Numbered from the stretch's first letter, positions 16,414-25,666 are shown. The stretch is 64,000 nucleotides of DNA from Candidatus Pristimantibacillus lignocellulolyticus (GCA_023639215.1 CP097899.1:5018001-5082000); one strand, 5' to 3'. Notes: generated by a model not told the origin, from the letters alone. Program-made: numbers and translations.

Positions 16414-18543
16414 TTGAAGCTCAAGTCTATTGCAGGAGGAAATCATGACGACATTTTAAGCAACGAAAATACTAATGTATTTCGATCGATTATCGAAAAA
16501 CAAACCCATCGAGCGTTCCCACATCACAATTTTATGCAGTTCGTTAGAACATTAAGTGATTACGATAAATTAATGCTATCCATTGCATTACAATTACCAT
16601 TTACGAAAAAAGATTTACGCAAATGGCCAGACCTCTTATTCCTTAAAAAACTAAGCACTGTAATAAAAAAATCTTCCTCTGATATAACGACTAAACAACA
16701 ACTATTGATATATATTACTAGTCTCATCATCGTAGATACACCATCAATAGAACAACTGAACGAAAATCTAATAGAGCAAATAGCTACATATGGCTATTGG
16801 AACGTATACTGGACGGTTTATTATCATCCAGATCGAGATAACAATGAAGACCTATGTATACAAATAATAGAACAACTAAATTCACAATATGTACAAGAAG
16901 TTGCCGTGCAAGAAATTGCCACACAAGAAGTTGCCGTTACCGTTAATACGATGCCAACTCTTGTGCAAGATCAGAATAAGTTTGAAAAAAAGATAGCTGT
17001 ACTAGAAGATAAAATCAGCAAAGAAATTACAACAAGACAGCAATTAGAGCTTTTAGGAGTGCAAAAGGATAAATTATATCGCCATTTGCAGCAAGAACAG
17101 GACAAGTTAACCTTGCAAGCCCAGCAGTTAAAGGAGCAACTAACTATGTATGAAGTAAAAGTAGAAAGAATGGAAAGTACTCAACAAGAAATGACCCAAA
17201 AAAGAAAAGACGAAGAAGAAAGATGGTTGATTGAGCGGAGTCAGTTGTTGTTACAGACTAAACAATACTCCGATGAACTAAAAAAATCTGCACAAATACA
17301 AGATCAGTTACAGAAAGAGTTAGAGGAAAGTAAAAAACAATCTAATAGTTGGCAACAAATCGCACAACAAAAGCAAGAACAAGCTGCTTCAAAATCCATT
17401 GTCATTCCCGTAACACCTACTTTGGAACAGCAATTAACAGCAACGACAATTAGTTTGCATCGTGAATTAGATCAATATAATGAAACTCTTATTCATACTT
17501 TAGAGCAACCTACGTCAACTGAGCTTGAGCTACGAACTCATTATCGTCAACAAATGAGAAATGTACTTGAACTTATCGAGAATATTGAAAACTATCAACT
17601 AGTCCATAATCAATTCACACAAACTATAACGCAAGCCAAAGAGCCGAAAGCTCAACAGCAACAAACTAATAAAGCAACAACAACCGGACAAGACGATCTT
17701 ACAACTACTATCTTATTACCAGAAAAGCAAGGTGCTATGTTATACGGCACGTTCTATCGCCGAGATCATGGAGGATATATTTCACTTGAAAATGGTGATA
17801 TTTTTAACATTACAGAATCACTTGTTCAGCAATTAGAGTTACAACATGAAGCAGAAGTACTATGTACACCAACTGCTCACCCAGGTAGACATAATCATTA
17901 TACAATTGAGCTTTTATTCCAAGGTGATGATAACTTCTCACCTATTAATCAATATGACGGATTCGTTCATCAGGATGAGGATTTGAAATGGTACTGTGTC
18001 GACCTCAATGATGAGGATAATCGCTTCCCTATTCATTTTAAAGATGTTGAAATTCAAAAACCTGGTCATGGCGACCCATGCACATTCAATGTAGCAGAAG
18101 ATGGTCATATTGCGCGCTTAACCCGTTTGTATCGACTACATGGTGATATGACAGATGTCCACCCTGCTCGCAAAAAATCAGATAAGCCTAGAGAAACGAT
18201 AAGTTCACCAACGCGTAATAAAGTTGAACCATTCCTTACAGATTGCACGATCACAATTATTGGTGGTCAAAGAAAATGGTTCGAAACGGTCGTAAAAGAA
18301 ACAGGTGCTGAGCTCGTTCATGATGGTGGTGAACGACCAGAACGTATTGCTTCTGATCTAAGTCGTTCACAAGCATTATTTATGATTCTGACATCAACCT
18401 CCCATCGAGCAACATGGGAAGGTATTGAAATTGCAAAAATGAATCAAGTACCTCATTTCGTTATTCAAGGTTCCAAATCTAATCTACGTATGTTGCTGTG
18501 GGAGAATCAAGAGCTTATTCGCAGCTCGAATCGGATGGAATGA
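16414..18543 (+). CDS. Coiled-coil protein with OB-like region and C-terminal DUF2325
   Basis: A 709-residue cytoplasmic protein starting at TTG (AAAGGGTG seven bases upstream). Residues 1-150 are helical and contain no known motif. A short repeat (VQEVAVQEIATQEVAV, ~155-170) leads to a glutamine-rich coiled coil (~185-335) and a second helical region. Residues ~445-590 hold two beta-rich, cold-shock/OB-like segments (LYGTFYRRDHGGYISLENG and YDGFVHQDEDLKWYCVDL). Residues 611-700 match DUF2325 (TIIGGQRKWFETVV, HDGGERP, STSHRATWEGIEIA). DUF2325 has no firm biochemical function. A nucleic-acid role is an inference from the OB-like part. Confidence 0.75.
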   Translation: MKLKSIAGGNHDDILSNENTNVFRSIIEKQTHRAFPHHNFMQFVRTLSDYDKLMLSIALQLPFTKKDLRKWPDLLFLKKLSTVIKKSSSDITTKQQLLIYITSLIIVDTPSIEQLNENLIEQIATYGYWNVYWTVYYHPDRDNNEDLCIQIIEQLNSQYVQEVAVQEIATQEVAVTVNTMPTLVQDQNKFEKKIAVLEDKISKEITTRQQLELLGVQKDKLYRHLQQEQDKLTLQAQQLKEQLTMYEVKVERMESTQQEMTQKRKDEEERWLIERSQLLLQTKQYSDELKKSAQIQDQLQKELEESKKQSNSWQQIAQQKQEQAASKSIVIPVTPTLEQQLTATTISLHRELDQYNETLIHTLEQPTSTELELRTHYRQQMRNVLELIENIENYQLVHNQFTQTITQAKEPKAQQQQTNKATTTGQDDLTTTILLPEKQGAMLYGTFYRRDHGGYISLENGDIFNITESLVQQLELQHEAEVLCTPTAHPGRHNHYTIELLFQGDDNFSPINQYDGFVHQDEDLKWYCVDLNDEDNRFPIHFKDVEIQKPGHGDPCTFNVAEDGHIARLTRLYRLHGDMTDVHPARKKSDKPRETISSPTRNKVEPFLTDCTITIIGGQRKWFETVVKETGAELVHDGGERPERIASDLSRSQALFMILTSTSHRATWEGIEIAKMNQVPHFVIQGSKSNLRMLLWENQELIRSSNRME

Positions 18544-18556
18544 GATGGCTCATGAA

Positions 18557-18720
18557 GCAGTGAAGCGTGTAGGTCCCGCTGCGATGACAGTCATTACTCC
18601 AATCGACTTTTGTTCCACGATTTATTGAAATAGCTAGTGGTATAAATCGTGGAACAAGGCCGAGCGCTTCCGCTTTTCCATAATGACTGTCCTTCCGCTG
18701 CTTCCACGCTCACTGATCAG
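18557..18720. repeat. Type E giant nested palindrome, copy 1
   Basis: Nested arms: CAGTGAAGCGTG (18558) with CACGCTCACTG, GACAGTCATTA (18586) with TAATGACTGTC (18681), and TGTTCCACGATTTAT (18611) with ATAAATCGTGGAACA (18642). The whole ~160-bp stretch could form one long branched stem. It starts 14 bp after the DUF2325 gene. Confidence 0.7.
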
Positions 18721-18758
18721 TGAGCCTTGTGGAAGTTGGTAAGTGGGTAAAAGATAAA

Positions 18759-18811
18759 CAAAGAAGGCAAGTATGAGCACACCTATGGGTGCTTGTACTT
18801 GCCTTCTTTGT
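18759..18811 (+). terminator. Strong hairpin terminator
   Basis: CAAAGAAGGCAAGTA pairs with TACTTGCCTTCTTTG around a loop holding ACACCTATGGGTG. A and T runs flank the stem, so it may act in both directions for the DUF2325 gene and the converging monooxygenase operon. Confidence 0.65.
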
Positions 18812-18837
18812 ACTACTTGCTTTATTTCACTTCGGCT

Positions 18838-18972
18838 ACTCCGTAGCGGAGAAAACTAATCACTAGTGGAAAAGCGATAGCGGTCGTTTTTGTCCTCGGA
18901 TTTATACTACTATTACCATTACAATAAATCCGAGGACAACGGCGATTGGAACAGCGATTAGTTTTCGGAGCG
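18838..18972. repeat. Type E giant nested palindrome, copy 2
   Basis: Outer arms CGGAGAAAACTAATC and GATTAGTTTTCGGAG pair with one bulge. The inner arms TGTCCTCGGATTTA (18891) and TAAATCCGAGGACA (18925) are perfect. The overall plan matches copy 1 (18557) but the sequence does not, so only the architecture is shared. Confidence 0.6.
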
Positions 18973-18992
18973 GTCTCCTATTGAGGCAGCCA

Positions 18993-20060
18993 TTAATTTT
19001 CGCGGCGTATACGCGGTAAGATTTGCTCGCCAAAAATGGTTAGGTCTTCTACGTAGTCAGGGAATGTTAGCATCATACCGTCGATATGCGTAATATCCAA
19101 TATTTCTTGAATACGCTTCGTAATCGTATCAACACTTCCGTGAATCGTTTCGGTCATAAATGCACTCTTTGCACGTGCAACCATTGAATTCTCTCGACCA
19201 TCTGGATCAAGTCCATAACTGCGAAGCATCCCTTTAATAGCACCTGTGTCAGCACCCTCTTGGTACAGCTTCATTCGTTGTTCAGCAGCTTCATCTGTTT
19301 CACCAGGAACAATCGTAAACATAGCATACGTCTTAATCGTTTTGTTGCGATCCGCAGCCATTTGCTTAGCTCGCTTACTAACAGATGCTAATTCGTCCAG
19401 ATCTCGTCCACCGATAAAGCTTGCATCTCCTTCATCAATCGTGAAGCTTAAACCTCTCTCGGATTGCCCAGCACAAATAATTTCCGGACGTGGCTGCTGA
19501 ACTGGCTTAGGAAGTGACTCACAATTGTCCATTGTGAAATATTGCCCTTTGTGTGTAACAACATCTTCGCTCCATAGTCGCTTAACCACATGCATCCACT
19601 CTTTTGCAAGATCATAGCGCTCACTATGTCCAAGTTCTTCTGGCCACATCCCCATCTGCCGGAATTCATTAGCATACGAGCCAGATACTACATTCATTCC
19701 AACACGACCATTACTAATCTGATCTAGAGTCGCGAACATTTTAGCTGCAACAGCAGGATTGAATAATAAGGTGTGCACCGTTGCATATATTTTCACTCTA
19801 GAGGTAGCTTCAGCAAGACCAGCCATCATCGTCATAGACTCTAATGAAGTTCCCCAGTGATTCGTCGAACCGCCGTATCCCTTCCATTTAGCCATAGACA
19901 TAATAAAATCCAGTCCAAGCTCATCTGCTATTTTGGCTGCTTTTCGATTAATATCATAACAACCATTAAGCGTTGGTGTTGTTTCAGAAATAATCCAGCC
20001 TCCGTTAGTTATCGGAAGAAACACACCAAAGTCAATATGTCGATCGCTTATCTTTGTCAT
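18993..20060 (-). CDS. RutA-like flavin-dependent monooxygenase
   Basis: A 355-residue luciferase-like (LLM) flavin oxygenase. It resembles E. coli RutA along its length: FGVFLPITNGGWIISETTP, SMAKWKGYGGSTNHW, LESMTMMAGLAEATSRVKIY, EIICAGQSERG and MMLTFPDYVEDLTIFGEQI. RutA opens the uracil ring using FMNH2 and O2 in the pyrimidine-catabolic Rut pathway. The other rut genes are absent here. It is the last gene after an ABC importer on the same strand, so its substrate is probably the imported compound. The start at 20060 follows AAGGGGTGTGTG; a longer frame to 20099 overlaps the preceding gene. Confidence 0.8.
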   Translation of the reverse strand: MTKISDRHIDFGVFLPITNGGWIISETTPTLNGCYDINRKAAKIADELGLDFIMSMAKWKGYGGSTNHWGTSLESMTMMAGLAEATSRVKIYATVHTLLFNPAVAAKMFATLDQISNGRVGMNVVSGSYANEFRQMGMWPEELGHSERYDLAKEWMHVVKRLWSEDVVTHKGQYFTMDNCESLPKPVQQPRPEIICAGQSERGLSFTIDEGDASFIGGRDLDELASVSKRAKQMAADRNKTIKTYAMFTIVPGETDEAAEQRMKLYQEGADTGAIKGMLRSYGLDPDGRENSMVARAKSAFMTETIHGSVDTITKRIQEILDITHIDGMMLTFPDYVEDLTIFGEQILPRIRREN

Positions 20061-20086
20061 ATTCACACACCCCTTATCATTGGTCA

Positions 20087-21178
20087 TTATTGTGGCCAAA
20101 TAAGTTCTGTACCTTTATAGATTGCATCGATATATGAATTATTCATAACTTCATCAACTGTTAATTGCTTCGCTATAACTTTAGCATCAAACAGCATCTT
20201 AATTTCCCGATTCCATTGTTCATCGGTTTGCCATCCTATTCCATGCGCTGTATCTTTAGCTTTCTCTAACAATTCACTTTCAACTTTCCAGCGATTCGTT
20301 TCAGTTGGAATATCATAGACAGAATCTGAACGTGCAGCTAACACTGCAATTGATTCATCTATATTAGCAATAGCATATTCATGTGCCTTAGCAACTGCTC
20401 GTAAAAAATCTTCCACCGTTGCTGGATTCGCAGCTGCAAATTCATTATTAACAGCTAGTACACCAAATGATGTTTCTGCACCGAATTCACCTGGATCAAT
20501 GACACGAACGTCATGTCCGAGCAATTCCATTTGATAGGGTTCGTTCGATTTGTATACCGTTAACGCATCGATCTGACCTGATGCAAGAATCGTTGGATCA
20601 TAACCAACAGAGACACCCTTCACATCAGAAGCATCCATACCATTATATTGTAACATTGCAATTAAATTAGCAGGTAATGCCCCGTGATAACCAATTGTTT
20701 TCCCTTTCAGATCAGCAGGTTTATAAATACCAGAATCATTCATGACAAGTAAAGCACTCGTACCTTCCGCTCCAAACGTAGCGATTCCACTAATACCAGC
20801 ACCATTCGAAACAGCTTGAATCACTTGACTAGGTGTTCCCGAACTAGCAATTTGTGCTTTATTTGCTGCTAGAAACTTCATTCCCTCGGCATCAAGCCCC
20901 GGAATAATTTTCACATTTAACCCTAACTCATCAAAATATCCTAATTCATCAGCTAAAACTACTTCAATATCAGGAGGGGATGCAGCGTAATAAAATCCTG
21001 TGATGTACGTTATCTCGCCTACTGCTTCATTTAGAGCTTTACGTTCTTCTGCAGTAAGCTCAACATTCGTATTAGCATTATTGTTCTGATCTGTACGATT
21101 AGTATTATTACCACCATCACTACAAGCTGCCATAAATAGCAGTAATGAAAGTGCCAGTATAGTCATTGATTGCTTCAT
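20087..21178 (-). CDS. ABC transporter substrate-binding lipoprotein (NMT1/THI5-like)
   Basis: A 363-residue lipoprotein: the signal peptide ends in the lipobox FMAAC with Cys19 as lipid anchor. An Asn-rich linker follows and then an NMT1/SsuA-type binding domain (LADELGYFDELGLNVKIIPG, KTIGYHGALPANLIAML). This family delivers sulfonates, pyrimidines or thiamine precursors to a permease. It is encoded with an ATPase, a permease and a RutA-like oxygenase, so a pyrimidine-type ligand is the best guess. Confidence 0.85.
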   Translation of the reverse strand: MKQSMTILALSLLLFMAACSDGGNNTNRTDQNNNANTNVELTAEERKALNEAVGEITYITGFYYAASPPDIEVVLADELGYFDELGLNVKIIPGLDAEGMKFLAANKAQIASSGTPSQVIQAVSNGAGISGIATFGAEGTSALLVMNDSGIYKPADLKGKTIGYHGALPANLIAMLQYNGMDASDVKGVSVGYDPTILASGQIDALTVYKSNEPYQMELLGHDVRVIDPGEFGAETSFGVLAVNNEFAAANPATVEDFLRAVAKAHEYAIANIDESIAVLAARSDSVYDIPTETNRWKVESELLEKAKDTAHGIGWQTDEQWNREIKMLFDAKVIAKQLTVDEVMNNSYIDAIYKGTELIWPQ

Positions 21179-21223
21179 GATCTCTTAACCTCCAACTTTT
21201 CATTTATTATCGATATATGCAAC

Positions 21224-22138
21224 CTATTTCCAATCGTTTGCTGAGACATGCCAATATAGTACTTTCTTCTCAATATATCTAACAATATTCGTAAGTGTAA
21301 TTCCCATAATCGCTAACATAAAAATAGCAGCAAACATACGATTCGTCTGCATATAATTACTTGCCATCATAATAACATTGCCAAGTCCTTCTGTTGCACC
21401 GCTCCACTCACCAACAACAGCACCCATTACACTTAAACTTACACAAGTTTTTGCAGCGCTAAACAGATACGGTAAACTATTTGGAAATCTTAGCTTCATG
21501 AAAATTTCTAATTTACTCGCATGTAAAGAACGCATATATTCATAATGATTTTCATCAATCGAACGAAATCCCATAATGGAATTAACAAGCATCGGGAAAA
21601 ATGTAATGATCGCTGCAATTAATACTTTGGGTAGTGTACCGAAGCCAAACCATAAAATAAATAACGGTGCAATAGCCATGATCGGTGTCACATTCGCAAG
21701 TACCGCAATTGGTAACAATGTACGTTCAAGCACAGATGAATGAGCCATTAACACCCCCATTATGATAGCTATACTCATTCCCAGTAGAAATCCTAACACT
21801 GCTTCCTGTAAAGTAATCCATGCATGCGAAATATAGAAACTGAATGAACTAACAAACTCTTGGATAACCGATGAGGGTGCTGGTAGTGTAATCGGATTAA
21901 TATCGAACATCATCGTACATAATTCCCATATTATAAATAAGCCAACAAAAGCGGCTAGTGAAGGCCAATATGCCGAACTTACATATTTCTTTTTGAATCT
22001 TTTAGCAAATGGTTTTTTTGGAACGTTCACGTCCAAAGGAGCTTTTGCTTTCTCATTAAAATTACTCACAATAGATGTGCACTTCCTTTCAACGTACCCC
22101 GACTTGTCATGTAAAGCACGACTATTGCCACTCATCAC
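21224..22138 (-). CDS. ABC transporter permease (SsuC/TauC-like)
   Basis: About 300 residues with six predicted membrane helices and the binding-protein-dependent permease EAA loop (HASKLEIFMKLRFPNSLPYL). The frame overlaps the ATPase gene by 17 bases and the exact start is uncertain; a later start is possible because residues 1-50 are polar and variable. It forms the membrane channel for the lipoprotein at 20087 and the ATPase at 22122. Confidence 0.85.
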   Translation of the reverse strand: MMSGNSRALHDKSGYVERKCTSIVSNFNEKAKAPLDVNVPKKPFAKRFKKKYVSSAYWPSLAAFVGLFIIWELCTMMFDINPITLPAPSSVIQEFVSSFSFYISHAWITLQEAVLGFLLGMSIAIIMGVLMAHSSVLERTLLPIAVLANVTPIMAIAPLFILWFGFGTLPKVLIAAIITFFPMLVNSIMGFRSIDENHYEYMRSLHASKLEIFMKLRFPNSLPYLFSAAKTCVSLSVMGAVVGEWSGATEGLGNVIMMASNYMQTNRMFAAIFMLAIMGITLTNIVRYIEKKVLYWHVSANDWK

Positions 22139-22895
22139 GTAAATACCCTCTAATTTCGCTCATGTATTGATGGAATTGTGCACTTTCCTCAATGTCAGCG
22201 GATCTAGGTCTTGGCAAGTCGATATCAATGATTTTCGTTATTTTCCCTGGACGTGCACTCATAACAACAACTTTATCAGAAAGCAGTACTGCTTCTCTAA
22301 TATTATGTGTAACGAAGACGACCGTTTTTTGGTGAGACTCCCATATGTCCAGAAGCTGATAACTTATTTTTTCGCGTGTAATTTCATCCAGCGCTGAGAA
22401 TGGCTCATCCATTAATAGAATCGGAGCACCAGATCCAAATGCTCTAGCAATACCAACACGTTGTTGCATACCGCCAGATAATTCTTTTGCATAGGAATGT
22501 GCAAAATCACCAAGTCCTACTGATCTAAGTAATTCCATCGGATCTTCTCGCTTAGCAGATACTTGAACCGCTTTTTTGTTAACTTCAAAAGGAAGATTCA
22601 TATTTTCGAGTACTGTTCGCCACGGGAATAGTGCAGGTGACTGTGGAACAAAACCAAACTGCTTTTGTTTTTGAGCTTCCTTAGGTGATAACCCACCAAT
22701 AGTAACTTCACCCTCATCACCTTTTACAAGTCCACCAATCATTCGCAATAAGGTTGATTTCCCACAGCCACTTGGACCGATTAAGCTAACAAATTTTCTT
22801 TTCTCAATATGTAAATCTATATGCTGAAGAGCTTTCGTAGTCTGCTCTCTTTGTCGAAAGGTTTTACTTACATTTTTCAATTCTATATAAGACAA
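22122..22895 (-). CDS. ABC transporter ATPase (SsuB/TauB-like)
   Basis: A 257-residue ATPase: Walker A GPSGCGKSTLL, Q-loop GFVPQSPALFPW, signature LSGGMQQRVGIARA, Walker B ILLMDEPFSALD, and the switch His in VTHNIREA. It is the first gene of the importer operon ATPase-permease-binding protein-RutA-like oxygenase. No riboswitch was recognised in the 250 bp upstream. Confidence 0.9.
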   Translation of the reverse strand: MSYIELKNVSKTFRQREQTTKALQHIDLHIEKRKFVSLIGPSGCGKSTLLRMIGGLVKGDEGEVTIGGLSPKEAQKQKQFGFVPQSPALFPWRTVLENMNLPFEVNKKAVQVSAKREDPMELLRSVGLGDFAHSYAKELSGGMQQRVGIARAFGSGAPILLMDEPFSALDEITREKISYQLLDIWESHQKTVVFVTHNIREAVLLSDKVVVMSARPGKITKIIDIDLPRPRSADIEESAQFHQYMSEIRGYLRDEWQ

Positions 22896-23144
22896 TTACA
22901 ATCACCACACTTACAATATATTCGATAAATTAATAAAAATAATTAACAGTCACTATCTTATCATGTATTACTAACAAAAAGAAAGTGCCTAAAAGTGAGT
23001 TTTCATTATTATGCCATAATACCGATAAAATTGATAGGGATTAATAGATCATCATAGGGGTGATTTTACTCATTAAAATATAGTATTGCAATAATAGATG
23101 TGCAGTACTCGTCGTATGTAATGAAATTTAGCAATTAGGAGGCG

Positions 23145-23243
23145 ATGACGAAGTGTAACTTAAAAGTAAGCTATAATTTACTAATATGTACCATTATTAA
23201 CGTAATCATAGGAGTCATATATATTATAATTAGTAATGCATAA
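23145..23243 (+). CDS. Putative 32-aa membrane microprotein
   Basis: ATG follows an excellent ribosome site (TTAGGAGGCG). The 32-codon frame reads MTKCNLKVSYNLLICTIINV and continues as a hydrophobic stretch rich in Ile (VIIGVIYIIISNA) before TAA. One membrane helix fills most of it. It ends about 28 bp before the TTG start of the hydrolase gene on the same strand, so it could be a co-transcribed small protein or a leader peptide. Expression is unproven. Confidence 0.45.
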   Translation: MTKCNLKVSYNLLICTIINVIIGVIYIIISNA

Positions 23244-23271
23244 AATGCATAAAAGACAGGAGGCTACTCTT

Positions 23272-24051
23272 TTGACAATCCACTATGAAGAATATGGGGT
23301 TAATAATGCACCATTGATGTTGTTTTTACATGGTGGTGGTGTAAGTAACTGGATGTGGGATGAGCAAATACACTATTTCCGTAATTACCATGTCGTGGTA
23401 CCCGATTTACCTGAGCAAGGATTAAGTGCTAATGTGGGGAAATTTTCAATCGAGTATAGTGCAGAACAACTTAATAAGTTGATTATAGAAAAAGGTACTG
23501 GTAAAAAAGTAATCGTCATCGGTTTCTCCCTAGGTGCTCAAATAGCCATTCAGATGTTAAGCATGCAGCCTCAACTGATTGATTACGCCATTATTAATAG
23601 TGCCTTAGTCAGACCTAGTCCATTAGCAAAATTGTTAATAAAGCCTACTATTAGATTAACATATCCACTTGTTAGAAACAGATCTTTTGCACGTCTTCAA
23701 GCAAAAACTTTATATGTACATCATAATTATTTTGAAAAATATTATCGTGAAAGTTGTCAAATGAAATTAGAAACATTAGTTAGAATTTTAGAAGAAAATA
23801 TGTCTTTCGCTATACCTGATCAATTTCAATTAGCAACGACAAAAATATTAGTTACTGTTGGCGCAAAAGAAAATTTCATGATGAAAAAGTCTGCCGTTGA
23901 TCTCGTTCACAACAACATTAACTGTCGTGGCCTCATTATTGCTAATGTAGGTCATGGACTTCCATTAGCTAATTCTACATACTTTAATCAAATGGTTGAA
24001 GACTGGATTCGAGAAGAAAAATTACCTCAGAATTGCAAAGTGATACAGTAA
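23272..24051 (+). CDS. Alpha/beta hydrolase
   Basis: A 259-residue soluble hydrolase starting at TTG with AGGAGG eight bases upstream. The oxyanion motif is LFLHGGGVS, the nucleophile is Ser86 in VIGFSLGAQ, and the catalytic His lies in NVGHGLPLAN. A lid of helical sequence (residues 110-180) precedes the last strands. The substrate is not predictable; esterase or peptidase-like roles are both possible. Confidence 0.8.
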   Translation: MTIHYEEYGVNNAPLMLFLHGGGVSNWMWDEQIHYFRNYHVVVPDLPEQGLSANVGKFSIEYSAEQLNKLIIEKGTGKKVIVIGFSLGAQIAIQMLSMQPQLIDYAIINSALVRPSPLAKLLIKPTIRLTYPLVRNRSFARLQAKTLYVHHNYFEKYYRESCQMKLETLVRILEENMSFAIPDQFQLATTKILVTVGAKENFMMKKSAVDLVHNNINCRGLIIANVGHGLPLANSTYFNQMVEDWIREEKLPQNCKVIQ

Positions 24052-24153
24052 TAAACGTTATCATTAATTGACTATTAATTATTAAAACAACTATTTCTTC
24101 TAGATTTTGTTATAATTAAAGTGGAATATAATAGAAGATAGGAGCGATTCATT

Positions 24154-25140
24154 GTGAAACAAATGCCATTCGTACAACGAGGAATTACTTCAAGTCGCCT
24201 TGCTATTGGCTGTATGGGTTTTGGGGGCTCTTGGGACGCTTCAGAACCTTATACTACTGAACATGTAAAACAGTTTGAAGCTGTGGTAGATGCAGCACTT
24301 TCCATCGAAATTAACTTCTTTGATCATGCAGATATATATACAAGTGGAAAAGCGGAACGAATCTTCGGTCACATATTGAATAACAAACCTTCCTTACGAG
24401 ATTCACTTATTATCCAATCTAAATGCGGCATACAACTTGCAGATGGCATATTGCCAGGTCGATATAATTTTTCTAAAAATCATCTATTAAGCTCCGTTGA
24501 TGGAATTTTGAATCGACTATCCACTGAATATATCGATATACTGCTCCTACATCGTCCTGACCCATTACTTGAACCAGAAGAAATTGCTGAAGCTTTACAT
24601 ATGTTGAAGTCTTCTGGTAAGGTGAAATATTTCGGTGTTTCCAATATGCATACAGGTCAAATCCGTTATATAAAACAAGCACTTGCTGATGACCTCATCG
24701 TTAATCAACTTCATCTTAGCCTTCAGCAACATGATTTTATCGATCAAGGTTTGCTCGTTAATCGTAGTGAAGGAGCAAACACTAATTTTGAGCAGGGATT
24801 AATGGAATACATGCAACTTGAAAATATGCAAATTCAGGCTTGGGGTCCGCTTGCACAAGGTAGATATACTGGTGCTAGTAGGCAAAATACTACTGAAGCA
24901 GAGTTGCTCACAACAGGGCTAATTAGCAAACTAGCAAATGAAAAAGAAACAACGAAAGAGGCTATTTTACTCGGTTGGCTTATGAAACATCCTGCGATGA
25001 TTCAACCGATTCTTGGGACAACCAATCCCGAGCGCATTTTAGCTTGTCAAGACGCTGAGCGACAAGCATCCTTAATGACGCGTGATGAGTGGTGGACACT
25101 ATACACAACAGCCAACGGATCCCATACCCCTTCCTTATAA
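24154..25140 (+). CDS. Aldo/keto reductase (YdhF/AKR11-like)
   Basis: A 328-residue oxidoreductase starting at GTG after ATAGGAG. The tetrad is Asp57, Tyr62, Lys90 and His133 (NFFDHADIYTSGKAE, QSKCG, LLLHRPDP). The C-terminal NADP-binding segment is PILGTTNPERI. It resembles the YdhF/Tas group rather than the AKR5-type enzyme at 15197. The TAA stop is immediately followed by the border of a type C repeat. Confidence 0.85.
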   Translation: MKQMPFVQRGITSSRLAIGCMGFGGSWDASEPYTTEHVKQFEAVVDAALSIEINFFDHADIYTSGKAERIFGHILNNKPSLRDSLIIQSKCGIQLADGILPGRYNFSKNHLLSSVDGILNRLSTEYIDILLLHRPDPLLEPEEIAEALHMLKSSGKVKYFGVSNMHTGQIRYIKQALADDLIVNQLHLSLQQHDFIDQGLLVNRSEGANTNFEQGLMEYMQLENMQIQAWGPLAQGRYTGASRQNTTEAELLTTGLISKLANEKETTKEAILLGWLMKHPAMIQPILGTTNPERILACQDAERQASLMTRDEWWTLYTTANGSHTPSL

Positions 25141-25212
25141 GGTAGTTCAAAAAGTGGACTTTCATAACGATGACTAGCTTCATAGCTTAATCGACATCGA
25201 ATACACCCTTTC
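25139..25212. repeat. Type C repeat, truncated copy after aldo/keto reductase stop
   Basis: The stop codon TAA runs straight into GGTAGTTCAAAAAGTGGACT and TTCATAACGATGA, then a CGACATCGAATA segment, where the element ends. Only the left half is present. Confidence 0.65.
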
Positions 25213-25295
25213 CGAATGTTTTCCAAATTAAAAGGAAAATGATGCATAATGTTTCTATTAGAATCTCATACTAACTTCGAAAGGAGTTGATAAGT

Positions 25296-25505
25296 ATGAG
25301 TTCAAGAGGCAGACTTATTGTCCCTGAGGCAAAATATGCGATTGATCAGATGAAATTCGAAATTGCACAAGAGCTTGGCATTCAGTTGCCCCAAGACGGT
25401 TATTACGGCAGCATGACAACTCGTGACATCGGATCAATTGGCGGCTACATAACAAAACGACTAGTCGCTCTAGGTCAACAACAACTATCATCAAAACGTT
25501 TCTAG
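25296..25505 (+). CDS. Alpha/beta-type small acid-soluble spore protein
   Basis: A 69-residue DNA-binding protein that coats and protects spore DNA. The two SASP signatures are visible: the germination-protease site region KFEIAQELGI and the second motif GGYITKRLVALGQQ. The start follows AAGGAG by nine bases. A second copy lies at 42002. It is expected to be made in the forespore under sigma-G, which I cannot show from the sequence. Confidence 0.95.
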   Translation: MSSRGRLIVPEAKYAIDQMKFEIAQELGIQLPQDGYYGSMTTRDIGSIGGYITKRLVALGQQQLSSKRF

Positions 25506-25523
25506 CATACCAAATTACCGTTA

Positions 25524-25574
25524 AGGCTGCCTCAAGTGCTTAATATATAAGCGAAAAGAGGTAGCCTATTTACT
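25524..25574 (+). terminator. Terminator after spore-protein gene
   Basis: AGGCTGCCTC pairs with GAGGTAGCCT across a loop of about 25 bases, followed by an AT-rich tail (ATTTAC). Confidence 0.55.
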
Positions 25575-25666
25575 TTGCACTTCCATTTATTCATATTTAT
25601 CGTTAAAATAGATTAATGTAAGCAAGATATTCATAGAGAATATAAGAAAGAAAGGAATATCTAAAT

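Noticed and set aside
18541..18975. Type E palindromes as insertion-sequence ends
   Set aside because: No transposase frame lies between them, the two sequences are not inverted copies of each other, and no flanking duplication was seen.
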